10,138 nt of DNA from JAJISK01 sp046759865 (lineage in GTDB: Archaea; Thermoplasmatota; Thermoplasmata; RBG-16-68-12; JAJISG01). Below the pieces are notes generated by a model that worked only from the letters and a program-made list of their open reading frames with translations, made no database searches and was not told the origin of the DNA. Each line of letters opens with the position of its first letter. The stretch's first letter is position 1. Location: contig JBHIDB010000036.1 of assembly GCA_046759865.1 (NCBI GenBank), forward strand, positions 1 to 10,138, read 5' to 3'. Positions 1 to 6,298 of the stretch are shown in pieces. The position numbers and the translations under genes were made by a program.

Positions 1-46
1 GGGCACTTCCTCGTCCTGAATATCACTCGTGAGAACAGCCTCGCTA

Positions 47-57
47 CCCTTTTACCA
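47..57 (+). promoter_or_regulatory. TATA-like box upstream of the DUF6015-like gene
   Basis: A T-rich stretch (CTTTTACC, 49-56) in otherwise GC-rich DNA looks like an archaeal TATA box. An offset of about 26 bases puts transcription start near 79, giving a leader of about 10 bases before the TTG at 89. Inferred from spacing only. Confidence 0.4.
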
Positions 58-88
58 AATCCCGTGGCTAGAGAGGGGATGAGGCCCC

Positions 89-466
89 TTGAGCGTCGTC
101 ACCTTTCGGGAGATGCGAGAGGCACTCGTCGCGGTTCTCGGTCGTAAGGGCATGGGCCCGCACGAAGTCGGCGAGCTGGCGGAGTACCTGCTCGGGTTCT
201 TCGGGTACGGAACGGAAGTCGTAGACAACGTCCTTCAGCCAGCGGACCGGGACGTGTTCTACATGCTGGAGGAGGAGGGCCTTTTGGGAACCCGCCAGGA
301 GGAGGTCTTGGTGACGCCGGGCAAACTGTGGCGTCTCCACTACTGGATCCTGCGGGTGGACCGCGTCAAGAACGCCCTGCAGGACGGACGCGACGAGACC
401 AAGGAGTACGAAGACCTCTACGGGAGCATCGCGGACGAAGTGTGGGTCCGTCGCCAGGCCTCGTGA
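89..466 (+). CDS. Small DUF6015-like archaeal protein of unknown function
   Basis: This 125-residue soluble protein has no signal peptide, membrane segment or cysteine. It opens with a helical segment (about 1-20), followed by a region holding AEYLLGFFGYG and VVDNVLQPADRDVFYMLEEEGLL (about 30-66), then a basic and aromatic stretch KLWRLHYWIL (about 79-88) and an acidic tail. The helix, acidic 'LEEEGLL' and following strand-like segment resemble a winged-helix fold. From memory the pattern matches DUF6015, a family I associate with Thermoplasmatota; no function is established. The TTG start at 89 is preceded by a purine-rich GAGAGGGGATGAGG; an in-frame ATG at 113 (residue 9) is the alternative start. 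The site-2 protease gene begins 40 bases downstream on the same strand but has its own TATA-like box, so co-transcription is possible but not required. DNA-binding is inference. Confidence 0.82.
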   Translation: MSVVTFREMREALVAVLGRKGMGPHEVGELAEYLLGFFGYGTEVVDNVLQPADRDVFYMLEEEGLLGTRQEEVLVTPGKLWRLHYWILRVDRVKNALQDGRDETKEYEDLYGSIADEVWVRRQAS

Positions 467-474
467 CTGGAGAA

Positions 475-483
475 CCTTTAAGC
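475..483 (+). promoter_or_regulatory. TATA-like box for the M50 protease gene
   Basis: CCTTTAAGC, preceded by purine-rich GAGAA (BRE-like), is centred about 28 bases before the TTG at 507. That is the spacing expected for a leaderless or nearly leaderless archaeal transcript and supports TTG 507 as the start. It lies in the 40-base gap after the upstream gene. Confidence 0.5.
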
Positions 484-506
484 GAGGAGAGGGGTGTAAG
501 ACCGGC

Positions 507-1838
507 TTGACGTTCCACGAAATTACCATTGTCTTCCTGGCCTTTGCCGGCTGGATTCTTGCCATGTACCTGCTGGAGCGGCGGGGCCTTCTGAGCAAGG
601 CGGGCCTCACGCTCATGGGGCCCTTCCTCATGGCCAAGACGATCCGAGGTCGGGCCTTCATCGAGCGGCTCGCCCAGTGGAAGGGCTGGAGCGCCGTCGG
701 CCGTGTCTTCGTCATTCTGGTCGCGGTGACCATGGCTGGGATGACCGCCCTCTTGATCTGGACGGCCACCCTTGTGTCCTCTATTCCACGGGAGGCCGCT
801 CCTCCGCCCCAGGTGCTCATCGGCCTGCCGGGCATCAACCCCTTCATCCCCCTCACCTACGGCATCTTCGCCCTGGCCGTTGCCATCATCGTCCACGAGT
901 TCTCCCATGGGATCCTGGCACGGTGGTGGAAGGTCAAGATCAAGTCCCTGGGCATCCTCCTCTTTATCGTCCCGATCGGCGCCTTCGTGGAGCCGGATGA
1001 AGAAGAGATGCAAGCCCTGGACCGACGCAAGCGGGGAACCATCTTCGCGGCGGGGCCGGGCTCGAACGTGGTCCTCGCGGTTCTCCTTGCGACCCTCTTC
1101 TCCTTCGGGATGATGGGGTCCGTCCAGGCAAGGGCCATGGGCATGGGCGTCACGGGCGTCGTCGCCGAGAGCCCGGCCGAGATGGAGGGCCTCGCCACGG
1201 GCATGATCATTACCCACATCGACGGCACTCCCATCGAGAGCGGCGTGCAATTCACCGCCATCCTGAGCGAAACCCAGGCCGGACAGGCGGTCGAACTGAC
1301 GCTCTTCTCGAACGATGTCTCGGTGGTCCAGTCGCTGACCTTAGGCGATCGTGCCGACTTCCCCCCTCACCTGGAATCGGATCGGGGGAAGGGTTTCATC
1401 GGAGTAAGCACAATCCACACGAACCCCGACATCTTCAACCCCTTCGTCTCCAGCCAGCGGCTGGGCGTCGGTGGCGCCTTCCTTCTCTACCTCCTCTTCC
1501 CTTTCAACGGGCTGTCGCCCCTCCAGCCCCCGCTCACGGACTTCTACACGGTGACAGGCGCCTGGGCGATCTTCCCGGCCTCGGCGTTCTTCGTCCTCGC
1601 CAACATGGTCTACTGGCTGTTCTGGATCAACCTGATGCTCGGGATGACTAACGCCCTCCCGGCCGTCCCCCTGGACGGAGGCTACCTCTTCCGGGATTGG
1701 GCCGACGCCGGCATCAAACGGGTCCGCAAAGGCATGAGGGCCGAGGAACGCGCCAGGGTGGCCCGCAACCTCTCCTATGTCGCGGCCCTCTTCATCCTGG
1801 CCCTCGTCCTGTGGCAGCTGATCGGACCCCGGATCTGA
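507..1838 (+). CDS. M50 family site-2 protease (intramembrane zinc metalloprotease with PDZ domain)
   Basis: This 443-residue polytopic membrane protein carries the S2P signature. HEFSH at 130-134 gives zinc ligands H130 and H134 and catalytic E131 inside a hydrophobic helix. NALPAVPLDGG at 382-392 supplies the third metal ligand, D390. Hydrophobic segments lie near 5-22, 65-90, 115-137, 147-160, 180-203, 317-333, 352-378 and 421-438. A PDZ-like domain occupies about 213-280 (GVVAESPAEMEGLATGM...) between the two catalytic halves, and AAGPGSN (181-187) is the conserved post-HExxH motif. The PIGAFVEPDEEEM stretch resembles the eukaryote-like S2P group. Such enzymes cleave membrane-embedded substrates, typically anti-sigma factors or membrane-tethered regulators; the archaeal substrate is unknown. 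The TTG start fits the TATA-like box about 28 bases upstream. The gene is convergent with the GNAT gene ending at 1854, with 15 bases between stops. Confidence 0.93.
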   Translation: MTFHEITIVFLAFAGWILAMYLLERRGLLSKAGLTLMGPFLMAKTIRGRAFIERLAQWKGWSAVGRVFVILVAVTMAGMTALLIWTATLVSSIPREAAPPPQVLIGLPGINPFIPLTYGIFALAVAIIVHEFSHGILARWWKVKIKSLGILLFIVPIGAFVEPDEEEMQALDRRKRGTIFAAGPGSNVVLAVLLATLFSFGMMGSVQARAMGMGVTGVVAESPAEMEGLATGMIITHIDGTPIESGVQFTAILSETQAGQAVELTLFSNDVSVVQSLTLGDRADFPPHLESDRGKGFIGVSTIHTNPDIFNPFVSSQRLGVGGAFLLYLLFPFNGLSPLQPPLTDFYTVTGAWAIFPASAFFVLANMVYWLFWINLMLGMTNALPAVPLDGGYLFRDWADAGIKRVRKGMRAEERARVARNLSYVAALFILALVLWQLIGPRI

Positions 1839-1845
1839 CGATCCG
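1830..1845. terminator. Palindrome across the M50 stop codon, possible bidirectional terminator
   Basis: CGGATC-TGAC-GATCCG forms a perfect 6-bp stem with a 4-base loop that contains the TGA stop of the protease gene. It lies between two convergent genes and would form on both transcripts. It lacks a clear T-run on either side, so a terminator role is inferred from position only. Confidence 0.25.
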
Positions 1846-1853
1846 CTCCTAAA

Positions 1854-2699
1854 TCAGCCCTTCTCCAGGCCGCCGAGGCCGAAGACGCCCTTCGGGTCAA
1901 TCCATCCCGTCCCCGTTCCGTACTTCATCCGGATGGTCTTGAAGGCCGGTTCGAACCCCAGATTCACGACGAGGCGCAGGGCCACCTCGTTCTCCTCGGG
2001 CACGGCCACGCCCACCTGTCGGCCCGGGAAGGCGGCAATGAGGTGGAGGAGAAGGCCCTCTGCGACGTCCGGACGCTCGGGAGAGGCGACCCATGGGGCC
2101 ACGTCCATGCCTCCGGGGTATCTGGCTCCCACAGCATACCCTCGGAGGCCCTCCTCCGACCATACGAAGAAAGCCTCGCCGTAGTCGTGGTAGAACTCCG
2201 CCAGGACTTTCGAACGGTCATTCCCGAAGTAGGGGCGGTCGAACGCGCTCAATGCATCCAGCTCGGACACGTGAACCAGCCTCGGTTCCCCATGCAGGCG
2301 GCCCTCAGCCTTTCCCTCATACCGCAGGGTCCGGCCGACGGCCTCGAAGCCCATGTCCTCGTAGAACCCCTCCACGTTCGTGTAGGCATTGAGCCAGGAC
2401 GTCTTGGCTCCTCGCTCCTCTCCATACTTCAAGGCGCGCGCGACGAGGTCCCGCCCGTATCCCTTCCCTCGCTCCTCCGGCGCGACGATGACGTTTCCGA
2501 TCCAGGTGGCCCTCTCGTAGGCCGTCGCGGTCGTGATTCCGACCGGTTTCTCCCCCGCCCACGCGACCAGGGTCCCCTGCGGGTCCATCCGACGAAAGCG
2601 CTGGAAGTCCTCGGGACCGTAGTCCCAGCCCTCGACATTGGTCAGCGCCACGGCGAAGTCGACGTCCGCTGCGCGCATCGGCCGAATCTCCACGCTCAC
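1854..2699 (-). CDS. Two-domain GNAT N-acetyltransferase
   Basis: This 281-residue protein begins with a canonical GNAT domain (about 3-130). The acetyl-CoA pyrophosphate loop is VAPEERGKGYG at 72-82 (R77-G-K-G-Y-G82), and the later helix and strand read NAYTNVEGFYEDMGFEAVGRT. The C-terminal half (about 138-260) has AFDRPYFGNDRSKVL followed by a second GNAT-like fold ending NLGFEPAFKTIRM. This resembles the YitH-type second acetyltransferase domain. The substrate is unknown. The GTG start at 2699 overlaps the upstream TGA in a GTGA arrangement, so the gene is probably translationally coupled to the Cys-rich protein and is the last gene of the infB transcript. The reading frame stays open upstream to 2828, but that stretch (PIRHPRQPSVRRARGAPG) is not protein-like and lies over the upstream gene, so I reject the longer form. 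Spermidine, protein N-termini and small amines are all possible acceptors. Confidence 0.9.
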   Translation of the reverse strand: MSVEIRPMRAADVDFAVALTNVEGWDYGPEDFQRFRRMDPQGTLVAWAGEKPVGITTATAYERATWIGNVIVAPEERGKGYGRDLVARALKYGEERGAKTSWLNAYTNVEGFYEDMGFEAVGRTLRYEGKAEGRLHGEPRLVHVSELDALSAFDRPYFGNDRSKVLAEFYHDYGEAFFVWSEEGLRGYAVGARYPGGMDVAPWVASPERPDVAEGLLLHLIAAFPGRQVGVAVPEENEVALRLVVNLGFEPAFKTIRMKYGTGTGWIDPKGVFGLGGLEKG

Positions 2700-2908
2700 A
2701 GCAGTCCCCTGGCCCGGAGCTCCTCGGGCTCGTCGCACGGATGGCTGCCGGGGGTGACGAATCGGTCGTCCCCCCGCGCGTCCTTGTACATGCATGGTCC
2801 ATATTCGTCGTCCTCGGCCCCGTACCACTTGTCGCAGTCCTTGCAGTGATGCCAGCGGGGGTGTCGTTTTCGGGCTTCTTCTAGGACTTGCGCCATTTCC
2901 TCGTCCAT
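2696..2908 (-). CDS. Small Cys-rich putative zinc-binding protein (70 aa)
   Basis: This 70-residue hydrophilic protein starts with an acidic/basic helix (1-18). A compact Cys-rich module follows: H20, H21, C22-x2-C25, C39 and H57-C58, arranged as CKDCDKWYG ... GPCMYK ... GSHPCDE. Four cysteines plus flanking histidines suggest one zinc or iron site. The layout resembles small 'CxxCxxW...GxC...CEEF' proteins common in prokaryotes without known function. The ATG at 2908 follows GAGGT with 4 bases between, 34 bases after the infB stop. The TGA overlaps the GTG start of the GNAT gene, which implies a coupled pair. I do not recognise a named family; the metal site is inferred from residue pattern. 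A partner or metal-dependent adaptor of the acetyltransferase is a guess from synteny. Confidence 0.8.
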   Translation of the reverse strand: MDEEMAQVLEEARKRHPRWHHCKDCDKWYGAEDDEYGPCMYKDARGDDRFVTPGSHPCDEPEELRARGLL

Positions 2909-2942
2909 GGGAACCTCGGCGGGACCTCGCGTGGCTGCCGGC

Positions 2943-4694
2943 CTACGACCCCCAGAAGGGGTCTTCCTTTCGCTTGATGGCCTTCACGGTCTCCAGCACC
3001 TCCCGATCGTCGTGCTTCAGGTCACTGGACTCCAGGCGACGGACGTGTCCCTCGGGCACATCCACGTAGAGGACGTCGCCGGACTTGATCTGGCGCCCCA
3101 CGGTAGGTCCTTCGATCGCCATCGCAACCTCGCTTTCTGGGCCGACTTCTTGCAGGGAAATCTCCTTGCTGCGAATGCTCCGGACTCGTCCAACGATGCG
3201 TCCGTCCTCTCGGAGGAGAGACTGACCCACGCGGACCCGACCGGCCAGCACCCGAACCCCCACGATGGCGGGCTTGCTCACCCGGAAGACATAATCCGGC
3301 AACAGGAGGATCTTCCCGGGGTGAACCACCTGCTTCCTCCGTTCCACCTCAAGTTCCGCCCTCCGCTCCCCGACCCACTCCTGGTACCCCTCGATGAGGC
3401 GGTAGACCACATCGTCCTCGAAGACCCGGACGTCGGCCTGCTTCTCTAGCTCTTCCTGCGCCTCGGCGAGGACGGGGACGTTGAAGGCCAGGACGACCCG
3501 TTTCAGGGGGTCCTGAATCGTCGCCGCCTCCACGATCTCGCGGCGTGAGACGGGCCCGAGGCCCGCCTGCCGGACCTGCAGGTCCTCCTGCTTCATCTGA
3601 AAAGCCAGTCCCTCCAACGAGCCGAGTGCGTCCGCCTTCGCGATCAGGCCTTCCTCGGACAGCTCGATTTCGAGACGCGTCTCCTCCTTTACCTGGGCCG
3701 TTGCCTCCTCCAAGTCCGAGCCGACCACTCGGAGGGGAGCCCCTGCCACCACCCCTTCGACGTCGGCGGCGGCGATCTTGATGCCCGCGGCGGCTGCAAC
3801 CTCGGCGACGGAGTCGAACCGGTTCTCCGGATCGCGAATTTCATCGAGGGGACGTGGTTTCAGGAGCGCCTTGACCTTCGTCACCCGGGGCTCTCCCCCG
3901 ACGGTTCCCAGGACCACCGTGTCCCCGCGCTTCACAGAGCCCTTGTACAGGATGGCGTCCAGGGTCACGCCCAGTCCCTTCTCCTCCTTAACCTCGAGGA
4001 TGGTGCCGGCTCCCAACCCCTCCTCGAGGCGCAGCTCGTCCTCAAGATACCGCTGGGCCAGACCCACGAGCACGAGGAGGAGGTCGGGGATCCCCTCACC
4101 GTACTTCGCACTCGTGGGCACGACCGCGACCACCTTCTGGAAGTCCTCGATCTTGTCGTAGCGGTCCGCGGAGAAACCCCGCTCGTAGAGCCGCCCCACC
4201 AGGTCATAGAACCGCTCGTTCAGCAGGTCCTGGACGCTCTCCGGCTGGTCGGCGTAGGATGCCAAAAACGGCGCGTCGGGGTGTCGCCGCCAGCCGGGGA
4301 CCAGGTCGGTCTTGTTCGCCGCGACGACGAAGGGGGTCTTGTACTGCTTCAAGATGCGTAAGGACTCCACGGTCTGGGGGCGCGGGCCCTCGTTGATGTC
4401 GACGACCAGGATGGCCAGGTCCGCGAGGGCACCGCCACGGGCCCGAAGAGTGTTGAAGGCGTGGTGGCCGGGTGTGTCAATGAACAGGAGGCCAGGGACC
4501 TCGAAGGAGCGCCCCTGAACGAGGTCCCTGCACGCCTTCAGGATGACATCTAAGGGGACCTCGGTGGCCCCGATGTGCTGGGTGATGGCCCCGGGCTCAC
4601 GCGCGGCTACACGGGTCCCTCGGATCCGATCGAGGATCGTAGTCTTCCCGTGGTCCACGTGGCCGAGGACACTGACGATGGGCTGGCGGATCAT
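2943..4694 (-). CDS. infB: Translation initiation factor aIF5B (IF2 homologue)
   Basis: This GTPase promotes ribosomal subunit joining with initiator tRNA in the cytoplasm. The 583-residue protein is the normal archaeal length. The G domain shows G1 GHVDHGKT (11-18), G3 DTPGH (73-77, with the catalytic His of this family at 77), G4 NKTD (127-130) and G5 TSAKYG. A beta-barrel domain II (GAGTILEVKEEKGLGVTLD...), an alpha/beta domain III and a second barrel (KPAIVGVRVLAGRVRVGQ...) follow, then the charged C-terminal helix that contacts aIF1A. There is no intein at the P-loop. I take ATG 4694 as the start: it yields MIRQPIVSVLGHVDHGKT and lies about 29 bases after a TATA-like box. The in-frame TTG at 4706 adds only MSPS. 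The gene follows ndk by about 50 bases with its own promoter, although read-through from the ribosomal protein operon is likely too. Confidence 0.97.
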   Translation of the reverse strand: MIRQPIVSVLGHVDHGKTTILDRIRGTRVAAREPGAITQHIGATEVPLDVILKACRDLVQGRSFEVPGLLFIDTPGHHAFNTLRARGGALADLAILVVDINEGPRPQTVESLRILKQYKTPFVVAANKTDLVPGWRRHPDAPFLASYADQPESVQDLLNERFYDLVGRLYERGFSADRYDKIEDFQKVVAVVPTSAKYGEGIPDLLLVLVGLAQRYLEDELRLEEGLGAGTILEVKEEKGLGVTLDAILYKGSVKRGDTVVLGTVGGEPRVTKVKALLKPRPLDEIRDPENRFDSVAEVAAAAGIKIAAADVEGVVAGAPLRVVGSDLEEATAQVKEETRLEIELSEEGLIAKADALGSLEGLAFQMKQEDLQVRQAGLGPVSRREIVEAATIQDPLKRVVLAFNVPVLAEAQEELEKQADVRVFEDDVVYRLIEGYQEWVGERRAELEVERRKQVVHPGKILLLPDYVFRVSKPAIVGVRVLAGRVRVGQSLLREDGRIVGRVRSIRSKEISLQEVGPESEVAMAIEGPTVGRQIKSGDVLYVDVPEGHVRRLESSDLKHDDREVLETVKAIKRKEDPFWGS

Positions 4695-4718
4695 TGAAGG
4701 GCTCAAAATCCGGCCCGC

Positions 4719-4728
4719 GCTTATATGT
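4719..4728 (-). promoter_or_regulatory. Internal TATA box upstream of infB
   Basis: On the minus strand this reads ACATATAAGC, a strong archaeal TATA box in the gap between ndk and infB. Its centre is about 29 bases before the ATG at 4694, predicting a leaderless or near-leaderless infB transcript initiated inside the operon. Confidence 0.6.
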
Positions 4729-4747
4729 AGTTTCGTCCCCCGACGGA

Positions 4748-5206
4748 TCAGGGCCTGTGGAGCCAGTCCTCGTCGATCCGCGTGTATGCGAGAATCTCGT
4801 CGGGCTGGAAGAAGAGGCCGATCTCCCGCTCGGCGCTGGCCTTGCTGTCCGCCCCGTGGATGAGGTTCCTGGAGATGTCGACCCCGTAGTCCCCTCGAAT
4901 CGTGCCGGGGGCGGCCTGGGCCGGGTCCGTTGCCCCAATGGTCGCGCGGGCGACCTCAACAGCTCCCTGGCCCTCCCACACCATGGCCACGATGGGCCCC
5001 GCGGTGACGTACGCCACCAGGGGACGGAAGAAGTCCCTATCCCGGTGCTCCGCATAGTAGCTCTCAGCGAGCTCCCGGGACACGGTTCGCATGTGTGCGG
5101 CCACGAGCTTCAAACCGCGCTTCTCGAGACGACGGATGATGGCGCCGACGAGGCCGCGCTGGACCCCATCGGGCTTGATGAGGACGAAGGTCCGCGATCC
5201 CGTCAG
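4748..5206 (-). CDS. ndk: Nucleoside diphosphate kinase, apparent CTG start
   Basis: NDK transfers the gamma-phosphate of ATP to NDPs through a phosphohistidine. The 152-residue product has the N-terminal hallmark TFVLIKPDGVQRGLVGAII (6-24), the active-site NLIHGAD (114-120, catalytic H117) and REIGLFF before the C-terminal segment; length is normal. The first ordinary start codon in frame is TTG at 5113, but that drops 31 residues including the conserved KPDGVQRG strand. The only good start is CTG at 5206: GGAGG at 5214-5218 precedes it with 7 bases between, and it overlaps the L24e stop as CTGA. Either this gene uses a CTG start, or a sequence change has altered an original ATGA junction. 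The position between rpl24e and infB is the standard archaeal one. Function is near certain; the initiation codon is the open question. Confidence 0.92.
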   Translation of the reverse strand: MTGSRTFVLIKPDGVQRGLVGAIIRRLEKRGLKLVAAHMRTVSRELAESYYAEHRDRDFFRPLVAYVTAGPIVAMVWEGQGAVEVARATIGATDPAQAAPGTIRGDYGVDISRNLIHGADSKASAEREIGLFFQPDEILAYTRIDEDWLHRP

Positions 5207-5700
5207 GCGGCGCCCTCCTTCAGATGGGCCACGATCTTCTTCGCTGAAGCGGGTCCGAGGCCCTTGACCTGAGCAAGCTCCTCCGCGTTGGCCTCCTGGA
5301 GCTTTGCGATGGAGGTAAAGCCCGCCTCCCAGAGTGCCTCGGCGGTTGCGGGTCCAATGCCGGGGAGCTCCGCAAACTCTTGCAGGGCCTCTTCCCGGTC
5401 CAGCTCAGGGATCGTCTCCTCCACGGCGACCTCCTCAGGGACGCCCACCTCAGCCTCGGACGGCCCCTCCGTCGCGGCCTCAGCCACGGCAGCGAGCTGG
5501 GGACGCGGGGCCTGCTGGACAGCCCGCACATATCGGCGCGTCCAACGGACCTTCCGACCGACGCGCCCCAGGTCCAGCTGGTTCTTCTGACACTTGCTGG
5601 AGCAGAAGAAGTGGACGTCTCCATCGCGCCTGACGTACATCTTGCCGGTTCCCGGCTCGATGTCGTTCCCGCAGAAGGTACAGGTCCTTGATACGGGCAT
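5203..5700 (-). CDS. rpl24e: Ribosomal protein L24e fused to a C-terminal helix-hairpin-helix domain
   Basis: Residues 1-63 are a complete L24e of the large ribosomal subunit. The zinc finger is C7-x2-C10 ... C33-x3-C37 (TCTFCGNDI ... FFCSSKCQ), followed by the basic RKVRWTRRYVR. Archaeal L24e is usually only about 60-70 residues, but this product has 165. An Ala/Glu/Pro-rich acidic linker (about 64-104) leads to a domain with two helix-hairpin-helix motifs, LPGIGPATAEAL (112-123) and VKGLGPASAKKI (145-156), like the HhH modules of RadA N-termini and other nucleic-acid binders. The ATG at 5700 lies 7 bases after the rps28e stop, and the TGA overlaps the ndk CTG. Binding of rRNA, tRNA or DNA by the HhH part is inference; haloarchaeal L32e carries a comparable extra HhH-like extension. 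Codon use shows no sign of a frameshift join. Confidence 0.95.
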   Translation of the reverse strand: MPVSRTCTFCGNDIEPGTGKMYVRRDGDVHFFCSSKCQKNQLDLGRVGRKVRWTRRYVRAVQQAPRPQLAAVAEAATEGPSEAEVGVPEEVAVEETIPELDREEALQEFAELPGIGPATAEALWEAGFTSIAKLQEANAEELAQVKGLGPASAKKIVAHLKEGAA

Positions 5701-5707
5701 CTGTCCC

Positions 5708-5920
5708 TTACCTGACCGAGAGCTTCCGGGCCTCGCGCGCGGTCTCCCGGAGCATGAGGATGTCCCCGACCTGCACGACGCCCTTGACGTTCCGGGTGAT
5801 GATGCGGCCCTTGTCCCTCCCTTCGAGGACCCGGACCTTGACCTGGGTGGCCTCCCCCGTCATGCCCGTTCGGCCCACCACCTCGACGACGTCCGCTGGG
5901 ATGCTATCCTCGGCCACCAT
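5708..5920 (-). CDS. rps28e: 30S ribosomal protein S28e
   Basis: This 70-residue protein has the S28e OB-fold signature: PADVVEVVGRTGMTGEATQVKVRVLEG at the start, GRIITRNVKGVVQVGDILML in the middle and the conserved ending RETAREARKL. The full family length is present. It sits near the mRNA exit and decoding region of the small subunit. The ATG at 5920 begins one base after the TAA of rpl7ae, and the following rpl24e ATG is 7 bases past its own TAA, so the three genes are tightly co-transcribed. A purine-rich GGGGGAAG at the end of rpl7ae can serve as ribosome binding site. No odd features. Confidence 0.97.
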   Translation of the reverse strand: MVAEDSIPADVVEVVGRTGMTGEATQVKVRVLEGRDKGRIITRNVKGVVQVGDILMLRETAREARKLSVR

Positions 5921-5921
5921 G

Positions 5922-6296
5922 TTACTTCCCCCGCAGGCCCCGGGTCTCGTTCGAGAGCTCCGTGAGCAACGGCTTTCCCTTCCCCGGATCCACCACGCAG
6001 GCCGAGGCAGTGGACTTCCCCAGCCCCGAGGCGACGCCCAATTCCGCCTTGCTGGGGACGTAGCCGTAAGGAACGTCCCGCTCCTCGCAGAGGAGGGGCA
6101 TGTGGGCCAAGATCTCCTCGGGCGAGACGTCCTCGGCCATGACGACGAAACGGGCCTCGCCCCGCTCTACGAGCTTCGTCACCTCGTTGGTCCCCTTGCG
6201 GACCTTGCCCGTGTCCCGGGATATCTCGACGAGTTGGTAGACCTTGTCGTACAGATCCTTGGGCGTCTCGAAGCGAACGTAGATGGGTTGTCCCAT
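5922..6296 (-). CDS. rpl7ae: Ribosomal protein L7Ae (K-turn RNA-binding protein)
   Basis: L7Ae binds kink-turns in 23S rRNA, box C/D and H/ACA guide RNPs and archaeal RNase P. The 124-residue protein has the full fold, with KGTNEVTKLVERGEARFVVMAEDVSPEE as the RNA-binding core (about 34-61) and LLCEERDVPYGYVPSKAELGVASGLGK for the later specificity loop. It is the first gene of the rpl7ae-rps28e-rpl24e-ndk transcript. The ATG at 6296 has a strong Shine-Dalgarno GGAGG (6303-6307) with 6 bases between. The predicted leader of about 50 bases holds tandem small hairpins, which could matter because autoregulation of L7Ae through its own mRNA leader has been proposed in archaea. Confidence 0.97.
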   Translation of the reverse strand: MGQPIYVRFETPKDLYDKVYQLVEISRDTGKVRKGTNEVTKLVERGEARFVVMAEDVSPEEILAHMPLLCEERDVPYGYVPSKAELGVASGLGKSTASACVVDPGKGKPLLTELSNETRGLRGK

Positions 6297-6298
6297 GG

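Noticed and set aside
1..46. A divergent minus-strand gene starting at GTG 26
   Set aside because: Only eight codons would be inside the window, with no recognisable sequence. The AT-rich patch at 49-58 could serve either strand, but this cannot be judged.
68..1261. Long minus-strand open frames opposite the first gene and the M50 gene
   Set aside because: They are GC-driven shadows. The translations are rich in Arg, Pro and Ser with no family signature, while the plus strand encodes clear protein motifs.
2700..2828. N-terminal extension of the minus-strand GNAT to 2828
   Set aside because: It overlaps most of the Cys-rich gene, looks like random Arg/Pro-rich sequence, and the GTGA overlap gives a natural start.
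2043..3449. Plus-strand open frames opposite the GNAT, Cys-rich and infB genes
   Set aside because: The minus strand carries unmistakable GNAT and aIF5B sequence here. The plus-strand products have low complexity and no motif.
4640..4694. Intein insertion at the aIF5B P-loop
   Set aside because: Archaeal infB genes sometimes carry inteins, but GHVDHGKTT is uninterrupted and protein length is normal.
4748..5113. A 121-residue NDK starting at TTG 5113
   Set aside because: It would lack the conserved KPDGVQRG strand that is encoded in frame just upstream. The CTG at 5206 with its ribosome binding site is better supported.
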